This document shows positions 54,950 to 64,000 of a stretch of DNA of 64,000 bases, in pieces (the stretch's first letter is position 1; every line of letters starts with the position of its first letter). The position numbers and the translations under genes are program-made. A model generated the notes under the pieces. It did no database searches. It was not told the DNA's origin and saw only the letters and a list, made by a program, of their open reading frames with translations. This DNA comes from Betaproteobacteria bacterium. GTDB taxonomy: Bacteria; Pseudomonadota; Gammaproteobacteria; Burkholderiales; Usitatibacteraceae. The stretch is from NCBI GenBank assembly GCA_016708825.1, contig JADJEZ010000004.1, positions 62,001-126,000 on the forward strand, in the 5' to 3' direction.

Positions 54950-54978
54950 GCTTTCGGCCAGGCGCAGGCCGAAAGCGC

Positions 54979-56492
54979 TTACCAGGTGTAGCGGACGGAA
55001 TAGCGAACCACGGCCTCGCCCTTGGGTGCCACGCGCACGGGGAAGTGGACCGTGCGGGAATCCTGCCTGTCGAAGTCGTGGGTCCTGCGGATGATCGACC
55101 AGTTGGACCACCGGTAGAGGTTCTCCTTCACGATGACCTCGACGGTCTCGTCGGGTTTCTGGTTACGGACGCGGATCTCGATGTCCTCCTCGATCCAGCG
55201 AGCGGCCGTGTCGACGCGGTAGTCGAGCTGCTTCCTCTCGCCCACGACATCGAAGGCGGAACCCAGCTTCACCTGGACCGTCTCGTCGCGGGCGGTGTGG
55301 TCGATCAGGTCCTCGCCGATGAACTCGAGGCTGCCGTCGGCGTCGTCGCGCTTGGAGACGCGCAGTTTCCCGGCGGGCAGCGGAACGCCGAGCCCGTTCG
55401 GCTGCGCATTCCTGATCTGCAGGTACACGTCCACCTTCCGGTTCGAGCGGATGCCGAAGTTCCGGTCGGACATCGGCGAGCCGTACACGGGGTAGTTGGA
55501 ACCCAGCCCGTGGTAGACGAGCTTCTTTTCGCAGCCGACACCGGAGGCCGTGGGAAAGAGTTCGATCTGCTTGGTCGCGTTCTGCGCGAGCGTGGCCGGG
55601 CGCCCCAGCGTGTAGAGGTGGTACTCGAAGAAGGCCTTCTCCTCGAAGCCGGCCGCCTTCGCCTCGCGGGCCCGACCCGTGGTGGCGGGTGCCAGGCGGG
55701 TAGGCACGCCGCTGCGCGCGCTGCACGTCGCCCGCGACGAGCTTCAGCTTCGCGTTCTCGTAGGTCGCGCCGGACTGGTTCACGATCGTGACCCACGCGC
55801 CCACGTCCAGCCGGCATTGCCCGGCGCCGGCTCCGCGTAGGTGAGGTTGTAGTCCGCCCACCAGGTCACGCCCCCGGTCTGGTAGGCGATCCGCGCATCG
55901 TGCGCGCCGGCCACGCCGGCGTCCACGTCCCAGACCAGCGTGGGCTTGCTGATGAGGCCGCCGGGCAGGCTCGGCAGCGTCACGCCGGAATATCCGTTCA
56001 CGATGCGCACGCTTCCGTCGGCCGCTTTCAGCGTGAGACCTCCCTGGGTGCCGACCAGGGTGCCGGTGAAGGCACCCACGCCCTGGCCGCGCTGCTGCTC
56101 CACCGTGATTTCCCGGTCGAGGTAGCGCGACAGCAGCTTCTGGGTGCTGGTGAGATCGAATTCGAAGCTCTGCTCGATCACGCGCGTGGACTTCGGATCG
56201 GTGAGCGAGGCGAAGGAGACGGTGGTGGGGTCGATGAGGGCCGGCACGTCCGGGACGCGCAGGAGGTTGCGGCCCGCCTTCAGGGTCGAAGCGGCGGTCC
56301 TCCCGCACGAGGGCGTAGCCCGGGACCGTCATGCCTTCGCCTCCCGAGCGGAACGTCTGCGGGGAGAGCGTCCCGGGCTGGGCGCTGGAGTAGATGGTGA
56401 CCGCGGTGCCTGCCCCGGCGGGCAAGGGCCAGGCCGCGAGCGTGGCGGCGACGAGGGGGCGAAGGCGTGGTATTCACGAGGGTGTCCTCCAT
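54979..56492 (-). CDS. DUF4139 domain protein (several frameshifts)
   Basis: About 500-aa exported protein of the DUF4139 (MuiA-like) family, unknown function. A start near 56492 gives, after removing one base in the C/G run 56455-56459, a signal-like PLVAATLAAWPLPAGAG. Further shifts occur at 56283-56285, 55820-55822 and about 55718. The joined sequence reads through AVTIYSSAQPGTL, VREDRRFDLKAGRNLLRV, WWADYNLTY, and the C-terminal LYRWSNWSIIRRTHDF. Four breaks in one gene are many, so a genuine pseudogene cannot be excluded. Confidence 0.7.
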
Positions 56493-56558
56493 CGGGTTGG
56501 AGACGAGTTTAACGGCGGATCGGGGCAAAGGGGTTTGGCGCCCGCTATACTTCCTTTC

Positions 56559-57401
56559 ATGAAATTCGACGGAACCGAAACCTACGTCGCCGACGAAGAC
56601 CTGAAGATCGCGGTGAACGCCGCCATCACCCTGCAAAGGCCGCTCCTCATCAAGGGCGAGCCGGGCACCGGCAAGACCATGCTCGCCGAGGAGGTGGCAG
56701 GGGCGCTCGGCCGGCCTTTCTTCCAGTGGCACATCAAGTCGACGACGAAAGCGCAGCAGGGCCTCTACGAGTACGACGCGGTCTCGCGCCTGCAGGACTC
56801 GCAGCTGGGCGATGCGCGGGTGCAGGACATCGCCAACTACATCGTGAAGGGCGTGCTCTGGGAGGCGTTCGACTGCGAGGCGCCAGGCGGTGGTCCTCGT
56901 CGACGAGATCGACAAGGCCGACATCGAGTTCCCCAACGACCTGCTGCGCGAGCTCGACCGCATGGAGTTCCACGTCTACGAGACGCGGCGACGGTGAAGG
57001 CGCGCCACCGGCCGGTCATCCTCATCACCTCCAACAACGAGAAGGAGCTGCCCGACGCGTTCCTGCGGCGCTGCTTCTTCCACTACATCCGCTTCCCGGA
57101 CAAGGAGACGATGCAGGCCATCGTCGACGTGCACTACCCGGGCATCCGCAAGCAACTGGTCCAGGCTGCCCTGGAGTGCTTCTTCGGCATCCGCGAGATG
57201 CCCGGCCTGAAGAAGAAGCCCTCGACCTCGGAGCTCCTCGACTGGTTGAAGCTCCTGCTGGCCGAGGACATCCCCCCCGAGGCGCTGCGCAGCGAAGGTC
57301 ACCAGCAGGCCATCCCGCCGCTCTACGGGGCGCTCCTGAAGAACGAGCAGGACGTCCACCTCTTCGAGCAACTGCTGTTCCTGCAGCGCCGGGGCCGCTA
57401 G
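56559..57401 (+). CDS. MoxR-type AAA+ ATPase (frameshifted)
   Basis: About 281-aa AAA+ ATPase of the MoxR/CoxD family, likely a chaperone that remodels a partner complex with the VWA protein encoded downstream. Walker A is GEPGTGKTML near residue 37, Walker B VVLVDEIDKAD, and sensor 1 LITSNNEKELPDAF. Between about 56886 and 56988 the sequence runs in another frame; two compensating indels restore FHVYETAATVKARHRP. ATG at 56559 follows a promoter-like TATACT. Confidence 0.88.
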   Translation: MKFDGTETYVADEDLKIAVNAAITLQRPLLIKGEPGTGKTMLAEEVAGALGRPFFQWHIKSTTKAQQGLYEYDAVSRLQDSQLGDARVQDIANYIVKGVLWEAFDCEAPGGGPRRRDRQGRHRVPQRPAARARPHGVPRLRDAATVKARHRPVILITSNNEKELPDAFLRRCFFHYIRFPDKETMQAIVDVHYPGIRKQLVQAALECFFGIREMPGLKKKPSTSELLDWLKLLLAEDIPPEALRSEGHQQAIPPLYGALLKNEQDVHLFEQLLFLQRRGR

Positions 57402-57425
57402 GTCCTGGCCGGAAACGGGAGCGCC

Positions 57426-58155
57426 ATGGCCCGGAGCGCAAGCCGGCCGTGACGCCGGCCAGCAAGTCCGTGGCCGCCGCAAGCCCGGTCGCAAGAAAGG
57501 CCGCCACGAGAAGAGCCGTCCCCAACCCGCCGCCCGGAGCGCCGAAGCCGGCAGCAAAACGCGGCCGCAGCCGGCGCGCCGGCAGCCGGTCGTCGCGGGC
57601 GAGGCCCTGCGCCTGGCCGGCGTAGGCACCGATGCCGTCGCCAAGGCGACGGGCAAGGCCTGGGACCAGTGGCTCGCCCTGCTCGACAAGGCCGGCGCGC
57701 TCGCCATGCCGCACAAGGCGATCGCCTCCCTGCTCGCGGACCGGTACCGGGTCGGCCCGTGGTGGAGCCAGATGGTCACGGTGGGCTACGAGCAGGCCAG
57801 GGGGCTTCGCAAGCCGAACCAGAAGCGCGACGGCTATTCCGCGAACGCCTCGCGGACGGTGGCCGCCTCGGTCGAGCGCCTCTACGGCGCCTGGGCGGAT
57901 CCGAAGCTGCGTGCACTCTGGCTCGGCCGGGCGCCGCTGACGGTCCGGCGCTCGACCGACGGGAAGTCGATGCGCATGACCTGGACTGCGGGAGGCTCCG
58001 GCGTGGAGGTGAACTTTTCCCCGGCGAGCGACGGCCGCAGCCGCGTGCAGGTCCAGCACGACAAGCTGGCCGACGGACGGGCGAGGGAGAAGCAGAAGGC
58101 CTACTGGGGCGGCGCGCTCGACCGGCTCAAGGCGATGCTCGAGAAAGCGGCCTAG
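57426..58155 (+). CDS. DUF4287/SRPBCC-domain protein with basic N-terminal tail (frameshifted)
   Basis: About 240 aa if joined. After the ATG at 57426 (one A missing near 57434) comes a Lys/Ala/Pro/Arg-rich tail resembling histone H1-like segments. A second shift near 57560 leads into a DUF4287 domain (GKAWDQWLALLDKAGALAMPHKAI...GPWWSQMVTVGYEQARGLR). An AHSA1/SRPBCC-like C-terminus follows (MRMTWTAGGSGVEVNFSP...VQVQHDKLADG). The C-terminal 149 aa from 57706 are uninterrupted. Function unknown; its place between MoxR and VWA genes is probably conserved by operon only. Confidence 0.65.
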
Positions 58156-58160
58156 TTCCC

Positions 58161-59336
58161 GTGCTCGTCGATTTCTTCTTCACCGTGCGCAAGGCCGGCG
58201 TCAAGGCGAGCGTGAAGGAGTTCCTCACGCTCGTCGAGGCGCTGGAAAAGGGCGTGGTCACCGCGAGCGTCGACGATTTCTACGTGCTTTCGCGCGCAAC
58301 CCTGGTGAAGGACGAAGCCTATTTCGACCGCTTCGATCTCGCGTTCTCCGCCTACTTCAAGGGCGTCGGATCGCTTCCCGACGATCTCGTGCGCGACATC
58401 CCCGCCGAGTGGCTCAGGAAGCTCGCCGAGCGCTCTCTCTCCGAGGAGGAGAAGCGCCTCGTGGAATCCCTGGGTGGCTGGGACAAGCTCATGGAGACGC
58501 TGCGCCAGCGGCTCGAGGAGCAGAAGGGGCGCCACCAGGGCGGCAACAAGTGGATCGGGACCGCGGGCACCTCGCCTTTCGGCGCCTATGGATACAACCC
58601 GGAAGGCGTGCGAATCGGCCAGGACCGGTCCCGCCACCGCCGTGCCGTGAAGGTCTGGGACCAGCGCGAATTCCGCGACTACGACGCCGACCGCGAGCTC
58701 GGGGTGCGAAACATCAAGCTCGCGCTTCGCCGGCTGCGGCGCTTCGCGCGCACGGGAGCCCCGGAAGTCCTGGACCTCCCGGACACCATCCGCGCGACGG
58801 CGAGGAACGCCGGGTGGCTCGACCTGAAGATCGTCCCCGAACTGCACAACGCCGTGAAGGTGCTCCTTTTCCTGGACGTCGGCGGCTCCATGGACGACCA
58901 CATCCGGATGGTGGAGGAACTCTTCAGCGCAGCGCGCACCGAGTTCAAGAACCTGGAGCACTACTATTTCCACAACTGCGTCTACGACACGCTCTGGAAG
59001 GACAACCACCGCCGCAGCCGCGAGCGCATCCCGACGATCGACGTGATGCGCAGGTTCGGCCACGACTACAAGGCGATCTTCGTGGGGGACGCGGCGATGA
59101 GTCCCTACGAGCTCGAGCAGCCCGGCGGCAGCGTCGAGCACTGGAACGACGAGCCAGGCCGCCTGTGGCTCGAGCGGATGCTGCGCGCCTGGCCGCGCGC
59201 CGCGTGGTTGAATCCCGTGCCCGAGGAGCACTGGGCCTGGACGGTCTCCACCGAGAACATCCGGCGCCTCTTCGACGGGCGCATGTATCCGGTGACGCTC
59301 TCCGGCCTCGAGGGCGCGATGAAGTCCCTTTCCTAG
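58161..59336 (+). CDS. VWA-domain protein, CoxE-like
   Basis: 391-aa cytoplasmic protein pairing with the MoxR ATPase. An N-terminal helical region (VKEFLTLVEALEKGV...VDDFYVLSRATLVKDE) precedes a C-terminal von Willebrand A domain. The metal-ion site is LLFLDVGGSMDD, the DxGGS variant usual in CoxE-type proteins rather than DxSxS; the later AIFVGDAAMSPYEL completes it. GTG at 58161 is 5 bases after the previous stop. In carbon-monoxide dehydrogenase clusters, CoxD/CoxE mature a molybdoenzyme; here the target is unknown. Confidence 0.88.
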   Translation: MLVDFFFTVRKAGVKASVKEFLTLVEALEKGVVTASVDDFYVLSRATLVKDEAYFDRFDLAFSAYFKGVGSLPDDLVRDIPAEWLRKLAERSLSEEEKRLVESLGGWDKLMETLRQRLEEQKGRHQGGNKWIGTAGTSPFGAYGYNPEGVRIGQDRSRHRRAVKVWDQREFRDYDADRELGVRNIKLALRRLRRFARTGAPEVLDLPDTIRATARNAGWLDLKIVPELHNAVKVLLFLDVGGSMDDHIRMVEELFSAARTEFKNLEHYYFHNCVYDTLWKDNHRRSRERIPTIDVMRRFGHDYKAIFVGDAAMSPYELEQPGGSVEHWNDEPGRLWLERMLRAWPRAAWLNPVPEEHWAWTVSTENIRRLFDGRMYPVTLSGLEGAMKSLS

Positions 59337-60364
59337 ATCCGCACGAAGCGGCGCACGCCGCCTTCGTCGGCGCGCCGCACGAGACCTTCGGCCTCGAGGT
59401 AGTGCAGATGCGCGATCGCCTCGCCCATCGCGAAGCCCATCTGGTGCTCGTCCAGCTTCCTGCGGAAGAGCACCGGCAGGATCTCGAAGGCGGTCACCGG
59501 GCTCGTGCAGGCGCGGGCGAGCTTCTCCAGGCGCTCCGCGTGGTGCGCCCGCAGCTCGGCGATCCGCGCGTGCAGGCCCTCGAACACGCGGTCGTGCGAC
59601 GGCAGCACGCGGGTGGCGACGGGGATCCCGGCGAAGCGCCCGAGGGACTCGAGGAAGAGCTTCAGCGGGTTGGATTCCGGCTGGTTTCCCCAGACCCCCA
59701 CGTTGGTCGTGATGCGCGGCAGCACCTGGTCTCCGGAGATGAGCAGGCCGAGCGCCTCGCAGTGCAGGGCGGCATGCTCCGGCGCGTGGCCGAACACGCA
59801 GATCACCCGCCAGTCGTGGCCGCCGATCGCGAGCGTGTCGCCGTGCATCATGCGGCGGTAATGACGAGGCACTTCGGGCACGCCCCGCTTGTAGAAGTTG
59901 CCCTGGCGCATCTTCTCCGGGATGGCGGCGATGTCGAGGCCGTTCTGCCCGAAGAAATCGATCCCGGTGGCGCGGTCGAAGCCCGCGGTGTCGTCGCGCG
60001 CGGCGTGCGCGGACAGGAACTCCGAAGTCGTCATCCACACGGGCGCGCCCGTCCTGCGCTCGAGCCACGCAGCACTTCCCACGTGGTCGGGATGGTAGTG
60101 CGTCACCACGATGCGCTTCACCCGGCGCCCGCCCATGGGGCCGGCGAGGAGCTTCTCCCAGAGCTCCCACGTGAGTTCGGTGCCGTAGCCCGTGTCCACG
60201 ATGGTCCAGCCGTCGCCGTCCTCGAGGAGCCACAGGTTGATGTGGTCCAGCGCGAAGGGCAGGGGCATGCGTATCCACCACACGCCGGGTGCGACGGCGA
60301 TCGCGGCGCCGGGTTGCGGAATGGCGTCGGCGAAGGGGTAGCGGACCGCCTGGTCGTCGGTCAT
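59333..60364 (-). CDS. MBL-fold metallo-hydrolase
   Basis: 343-aa metallo-beta-lactamase-fold hydrolase with HxHxDH in VVTHYHPDHVGSA (about residue 87), further metal ligands in VFGHAPEHAALH and LISGDQVLP, and a C-terminal winged-helix-like extension (MGEAIAHLHYLEAEGLV). It resembles the glyoxalase II/LACTB2-like group, but the substrate is not known. It shares a 4-base overlap of stops with the convergent VWA gene. Confidence 0.88.
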   Translation of the reverse strand: MTDDQAVRYPFADAIPQPGAAIAVAPGVWWIRMPLPFALDHINLWLLEDGDGWTIVDTGYGTELTWELWEKLLAGPMGGRRVKRIVVTHYHPDHVGSAAWLERRTGAPVWMTTSEFLSAHAARDDTAGFDRATGIDFFGQNGLDIAAIPEKMRQGNFYKRGVPEVPRHYRRMMHGDTLAIGGHDWRVICVFGHAPEHAALHCEALGLLISGDQVLPRITTNVGVWGNQPESNPLKLFLESLGRFAGIPVATRVLPSHDRVFEGLHARIAELRAHHAERLEKLARACTSPVTAFEILPVLFRRKLDEHQMGFAMGEAIAHLHYLEAEGLVRRADEGGVRRFVRI

Positions 60365-60386
60365 GGAATCGGTGCCCGGCGCGGGA

Positions 60387-62632
60387 CTACTTGGTGGTGA
60401 AGATGAAGACGCCGTCCCAGTTCGGGGGAGGCGGGTTCCTGCGGAAGTGCGCGAGGCGCTCCAGGTAGATCTTGTAGAGCTTCGTTTCCGGCGCGGCGTA
60501 GGCGAGGTTCTTCAGGAGCTTCTCGGCGTCGTCCCAGCGCTGCGCGCGGTAGGCTTCGAGCGCCTTGTGGAATCGGTCGACCTCCTGGAGCGCCTCCTGG
60601 CCCATGTCCGACTGCAGCCCGAGGGGCTCGAAGATGGCGATGCCCTCGAGCTTGCCCTTCACGCGCACCTTGTCGACCTCGCGGTAGACGAACGACTGCG
60701 CGGCTTTCACGATGTTCTCGCTGACGAGGATGCCCACGCCGTATTCCTTCGTGAGGCCCTCCAGGCGCGAGGCGAGGTTCACCGAATCGCCCATCACCGT
60801 GTACGAGCGCCGGAACTTCGAGCCCATGTCGCCCACGCTCATGACGCCGCAGTTCAGGCCCACGCCGATGTGCAGGAGCGGCCAGCCGCGCTTGGCGAAC
60901 GGGGCGTCCAGCTCGCGCAGGCCCTTCTGCATGGCCATCGCGCTCTCCAGGGCGTGGGTCGCGTGGTCGGGATCGGCGAGCGGCGCGCCCCAGAAGGCCA
61001 TGATCGCGTCGCCGATGTACTTGTCGATGGTGCCGCGCTTCTCCTGCACCTTCTCCGTCATCACCGTGAGATAGGTGTTCATGAGGTCCTTCAGGCCCTC
61101 CGGCGTGAGGCCCTCGGAGATCGACGTGAAGTCGCGCACGTCCGAGAAGAGAACCGTCATCTCGCGGCTTTCGCCGCGCATGGAGTATTCGCCGGGGTTC
61201 TTCGACATCTCCGCCACCAGTTCGCTGCGGCACGTAGGTGCCGAAGAGCCCGGTGATGAGCCGCCGCGACCGTGCCTCGGCGAAGAAGCCGTAGACCATG
61301 TTCAGGAAGTAGAGCAGCACCAGCATGAGCAGCGGAGAGGCGATGGGCACGACCCAGTTCCTCGCCTGCCAGAGGTAGAGGTTCGCCCCGGCGATCGCGA
61401 CGAAGAGGATCGCCACGGCGGCGGTCGACCAGGTGGCCGACAGGCGCGGCATGAAGATGGCGAGCGGCAGGCCGATCAGCGTGAGGAGCAGGATCGTGAT
61501 GCCGAGCACCTCGGGCGGCCGGTTCTTGATCGTGCCGTCGAGGATGCCGGCCACGAGCGTCGCATGGACCTCGACGCCCGGCAGGTCCTCCCGCACGGAA
61601 GTCGCCCGCAGGTCCACGAGGCCCTGGGCGGAGGTGCCCACGATGACGATCTTGTCCTTCAATTCGTCCTGCGGAAGCGTTCCCCGGATCACGTCGGTCG
61701 CCGAGACGTAGCGGAAGCCGCCCGCGTCGCGGTAGGGGACCATCGCGGTCATCGCGCGGTCGAGCGGAACCTCCACGTCGCCGATCTTGATAGACCGCAT
61801 CCATCCTTCCGTGCGCCCGCCTATCCTGCGCGGCTCGTCGAGGATGATCTTCACCGCGGCGTTTCCGAGGTAGGTGCGCGCCACGGCGAGCGAGAGGGCC
61901 TCGAAGAAGCCGTCCTGGAAGCGCATGAACATCGGCACGCGCCGGGTGATGCCGTCGATGTCGAGCGCGGGATAGAAGTGTCCCGTGGCGGTCGCCGCCT
62001 GCTGCAGCAGCGCGATGTTGCCGCTGAAGCCCGTGGACGTGTAGTAGCGGTACTGGACGTCGCCCGAGCGCCTTCGCGTCGAACACCGGCCGGGGCAGGA
62101 CACCGGAGATGTCCTCCTTGCCGCCCATGGCCATGCCGAGCACGACGGGCCATTTCACCATCTCGTCGGCGAGGATCTGGTCGTAGTTGAGCGATGCCCT
62201 CGCTCCCTTGAGGAACGCGAGGTACTCTGCGTTGTCCTTGAGTTCGTTCTGGGCGACCGCCTCGAAGACAGGGAGCCCGGAACTCGTGTCCGGTTCGGGC
62301 AGGGCGATGTCGAAGCCGACGGTGCGCACCTGGTAGCGCTCGAAGAGCTGCTTCACCATCAGCGCGAGCTTGTTGCGCGGCCAGGGGAAGCGCCCCTCGG
62401 CGTTCAGGCTTTTCTCGTCGATGTCCAGGATCACGACCCGTGTGTCGCGCGTCTTCGGCAGGAAGAGGCGGATGCGCGCGTCGTAGGCCCAGAGCTCGAG
62501 CTGCTGGAGGAAGCGCAGCTCCCGCCACTCCGCCTCGTGGCTCAGGAAGAAGGCGACGACCGCCAGGCCGATGGTGGCGCGGACGATGTCGTTCAGCGTG
62601 AACTTCGGGATCCAGCGGGCGTTCAGGGCCAC
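60387..62632 (-). CDS. CHASE2-domain adenylate/guanylate cyclase (frameshifted)
   Basis: About 748-aa membrane cyclase. An N-terminal helix (IGLAVVAFFLS), an extracytoplasmic CHASE2 sensor (VVILDIDEKSLNAEGRFPWPR) and three transmembrane helices (about residues 365-450) lead to a class III cyclase domain. This shows VLFSDVRDFTSISEG and DKYIGDAIMAFWGAP (metal Asp residues) and SYTVMGDSVNLASRLEG. A tail with a TPR-like helix pair follows. Breaks: one extra base at 62063-62065 and another near 61228; joined, the chain is uninterrupted. It would make cAMP or cGMP in response to an unknown external signal. Confidence 0.87.
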
Positions 62633-62739
62633 GGTCTCTCGCTATTCTCGTCGTTCGGGCCGGGGGGGCTGCCGCAGTCGGCGAATGATACACCGGCACG
62701 CCCGGAGGGTACCTCGCGCCGGGCTGGAGCCGGGACGCG

Positions 62740-63618
62740 TCAGGGTCGGGAGGGCCACGCGCGCCGAATCCAGCGCGCGACCGCTCCCGCCAGGCGCGCC
62801 GCAGTGCCGGAGAGCGCGGCGGTTGCGCGTTCGCGCCAAATGCGCGGGGGATCCGCATCGAGAAACGCGCGCACGCGGACCTGGAACTCCGGATACCGCT
62901 CGTCCACGATGGCCTGCGAGCGATTGCGGATTTCCTGGGCGCCGATGCCGAAGGAGACCTCGCCCTGGTGGAACACGAAGGTGTCGGTGGCCAGCAGATG
63001 CCGCCATCCGGCCCGCGCCGCGCGCATGCAGAAATCGACTTCCTCGCCGTACCCCTTGCCGAAGGCGTCCTCGTCGAAGGCGCCCACCCCGGCGAGGCAG
63101 CGCCGCGAAATGAACATGCAGAAACCTACGGCCGTCGGGATCTCCACGGCTTTGCCCGCGTTCGCCCGGGCGAAGGCGGCGTCGAGCCTTGCGGTGTCCA
63201 CGCCATCGGGCAGGGGATTGGGTCGCGCGAACAGGGGGTAGCTGCAGATCGTGGCGTTGTTGGAAAAAGGTGTCACGGTCCCGGCCCCCGGATCGCGGAC
63301 GCAGTGCGCCGAGATCCTGTCGAGCCAGTCGCCGGCCACCTCGGTGTCGCTGTTGAGCAGCAGCACGTCGCGCTCCGGGTGCAGGCCCATGCCCTCGTTC
63401 ACGGAGGCCACGAAGCCGGCGTTGCGCTCGTGGACCACCAGCGTGATCCGCCCCCGGCCGGCGAGATCGCGCAGCCACGCGGAGAGCTCCGGCTCCGGGC
63501 TCGCGTCGTCGATCACGACGACCTCGTGGGCCGACCGGACCGGGGCCGCGAGGACGCTTTCGAGGCAGCGGCGCGTCTCGGCAAGCCCGCGGTAGGCGGG
63601 AATGATGACGTCGATCAC
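62740..63618 (-). CDS. Family 2 glycosyltransferase
   Basis: 292-aa GT-A glycosyltransferase. N-terminal VIIPAYRGLAETRRCLESVLA, nucleotide-sugar Asp in VVIDDAS, and a DxD-like LLLNSDTEV at about residue 95; GAFDEDAFGKGYGEEVDFCMRA holds the catalytic-base region. It lacks transmembrane helices. It resembles rhamnosyl/N-acetylglucosaminyl transferases of surface polysaccharides, but no other glycan gene is adjacent, so the acceptor is unknown. It is divergent from the fumarate reductase gene. Confidence 0.88.
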   Translation of the reverse strand: MIDVIIPAYRGLAETRRCLESVLAAPVRSAHEVVVIDDASPEPELSAWLRDLAGRGRITLVVHERNAGFVASVNEGMGLHPERDVLLLNSDTEVAGDWLDRISAHCVRDPGAGTVTPFSNNATICSYPLFARPNPLPDGVDTARLDAAFARANAGKAVEIPTAVGFCMFISRRCLAGVGAFDEDAFGKGYGEEVDFCMRAARAGWRHLLATDTFVFHQGEVSFGIGAQEIRNRSQAIVDERYPEFQVRVRAFLDADPPRIWRERATAALSGTAARLAGAVARWIRRAWPSRP

Positions 63619-63703
63619 GGGGTGTGGTGGAAGAGGGGGTGGGGAATTCTATCGTGGCTCCGGGCCCTCGGCGGCCTGCCGGCGGGCGGGGAGGCTCGCC
63701 GGT

Positions 63704-63717
63704 TTGACCGCTGTCAA
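63704..63717. promoter_or_regulatory. FNR/DNR-type binding site upstream of frdC
   Basis: TTGAC-CGCT-GTCAA, a perfect 5-bp inverted repeat with 4-base spacer, matches the FNR/Anr/Dnr/FixK class (TTGAY-N4-RTCAA). It lies 58 bases before the ATG at 63776, a spacing compatible with activation, in the gap between divergent genes. Confidence 0.65.
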
Positions 63718-63775
63718 CCGCGCCCCTGCCGGAGAAGGGCAAAGTTGCCGGGTCGCGGCCCGTCTTCCGGGAAGC

Positions 63776-64000
63776 ATGGAGGTCTTGCATGGATTCCGCC
63801 CGTCACGTCATAGCAGGCGTCGGTCTCGCCGACCGGCCCCGCAGAGCCGGTGGCCTGCCCGCATGGACCTGGCCCAGAGCGCCAGCGGGCTCGCCCTGGG
63901 GCTCTTCATGTGGGGCCACATGTTCTTCGTCTCCACCATCCTCATCAGCAAGGACGCGATGTGGGCGGTGACGAAGTTCTTCGAGGGCTACTTCTTCTTC
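63776..64000 (+). CDS. frdC: Fumarate reductase/succinate dehydrogenase cytochrome b subunit (3' partial)
   Basis: First 75 codons of a membrane cytochrome b subunit, cut by the window end. The ATG at 63776 opens an Arg-rich cytoplasmic segment (RHSRRRSRRPAPQSRWPAR). The conserved MDLAQSASGLALGLFMWGHMFFVSTILISKDAMWAV follows, containing the first transmembrane helix with a heme-ligand His (WGHMF). This matches the di-heme FrdC/SdhC group of quinol:fumarate reductases. An FNR/DNR-like palindrome lies upstream. Confidence 0.8.
   Translation, partial: MEVLHGFRPSRHSRRRSRRPAPQSRWPARMDLAQSASGLALGLFMWGHMFFVSTILISKDAMWAVTKFFEGYFFF

Overview
The window is GC-rich chromosomal DNA. Gene content and protein style (tldD/pmbA-like pair, nth next to a stand-alone rsxB, aat-bpt, DUF1841, DUF3305/DUF3306 beside a periplasmic formate dehydrogenase, tandem cytochromes c553) point to a Betaproteobacterium. 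The genus cannot be fixed from sequence alone. No rRNA, tRNA, CRISPR array, integrase or insertion sequence is visible. Coding density is very high and no gene-free stretch exceeds about 175 bases.

Layout. (1) 1-9.1 kb: a peptide-type ABC importer with three consecutive paralogous substrate-binding proteins, two permeases and a fused double ATPase (Yej/Opp type), followed by an exported M3 oligopeptidase and Fe superoxide dismutase. (2) 11.9-27.6 kb: housekeeping genes: mltD, a damaged tldD/pmbA-like pair, a GNAT enzyme, gloB, a methyltransferase, rnhA, dnaQ, a GGDEF-EAL protein, two cytochromes c553, DUF1841, nth, rsxB, ald, pyrD, bpt, aat and a Tat-exported Rieske-like protein. (3) 27.7-32.6 kb: an RND efflux pump, its adaptor and a TetR regulator with a clear paired operator. 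(4) 32.7-40.4 kb: an accessory surface module: a FecR-domain protein converging on a very large Ig-repeat/beta-barrel protein (about 1650 aa) and a tri-heme c lipoprotein. (5) 40.5-54.9 kb: molybdenum-cofactor genes (moeA, mobA, fdhD, moaA) with a GFA-family gene, divergent from a periplasmic formate dehydrogenase operon (DUF3305, DUF3306, polyferredoxin, TorD-like chaperone, small Tat protein, fdhA, fdhB, small lipoprotein, fdhC), ending with a small periplasmic protein and Cu/Zn superoxide dismutase. (6) 55-64 kb: a DUF4139 protein, a MoxR/CoxE-type AAA-VWA module, an MBL hydrolase, a CHASE2 adenylate/guanylate cyclase, a glycosyltransferase, and the start of a fumarate reductase/succinate dehydrogenase cytochrome b gene under an FNR/DNR-type palindrome.

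Sequence quality matters here. About twenty frameshifts interrupt otherwise well-conserved genes, and many sit in short G, C or A runs where adding or removing one base restores the family sequence. I read most as residual long-read indels, not pseudogenes, and annotate the full span of each gene. One lesion is different: the tldD/pmbA-like junction, where roughly 0.3 kb appears to be missing.

Physiologically the window suggests a respiring, metabolically flexible bacterium. It oxidises formate in the periplasm into the quinone pool, uses c-type cytochromes, imports peptides, and probably switches part of its respiration under oxygen limitation. The 32.7-40.4 kb surface-protein/multiheme module is the least explained part.
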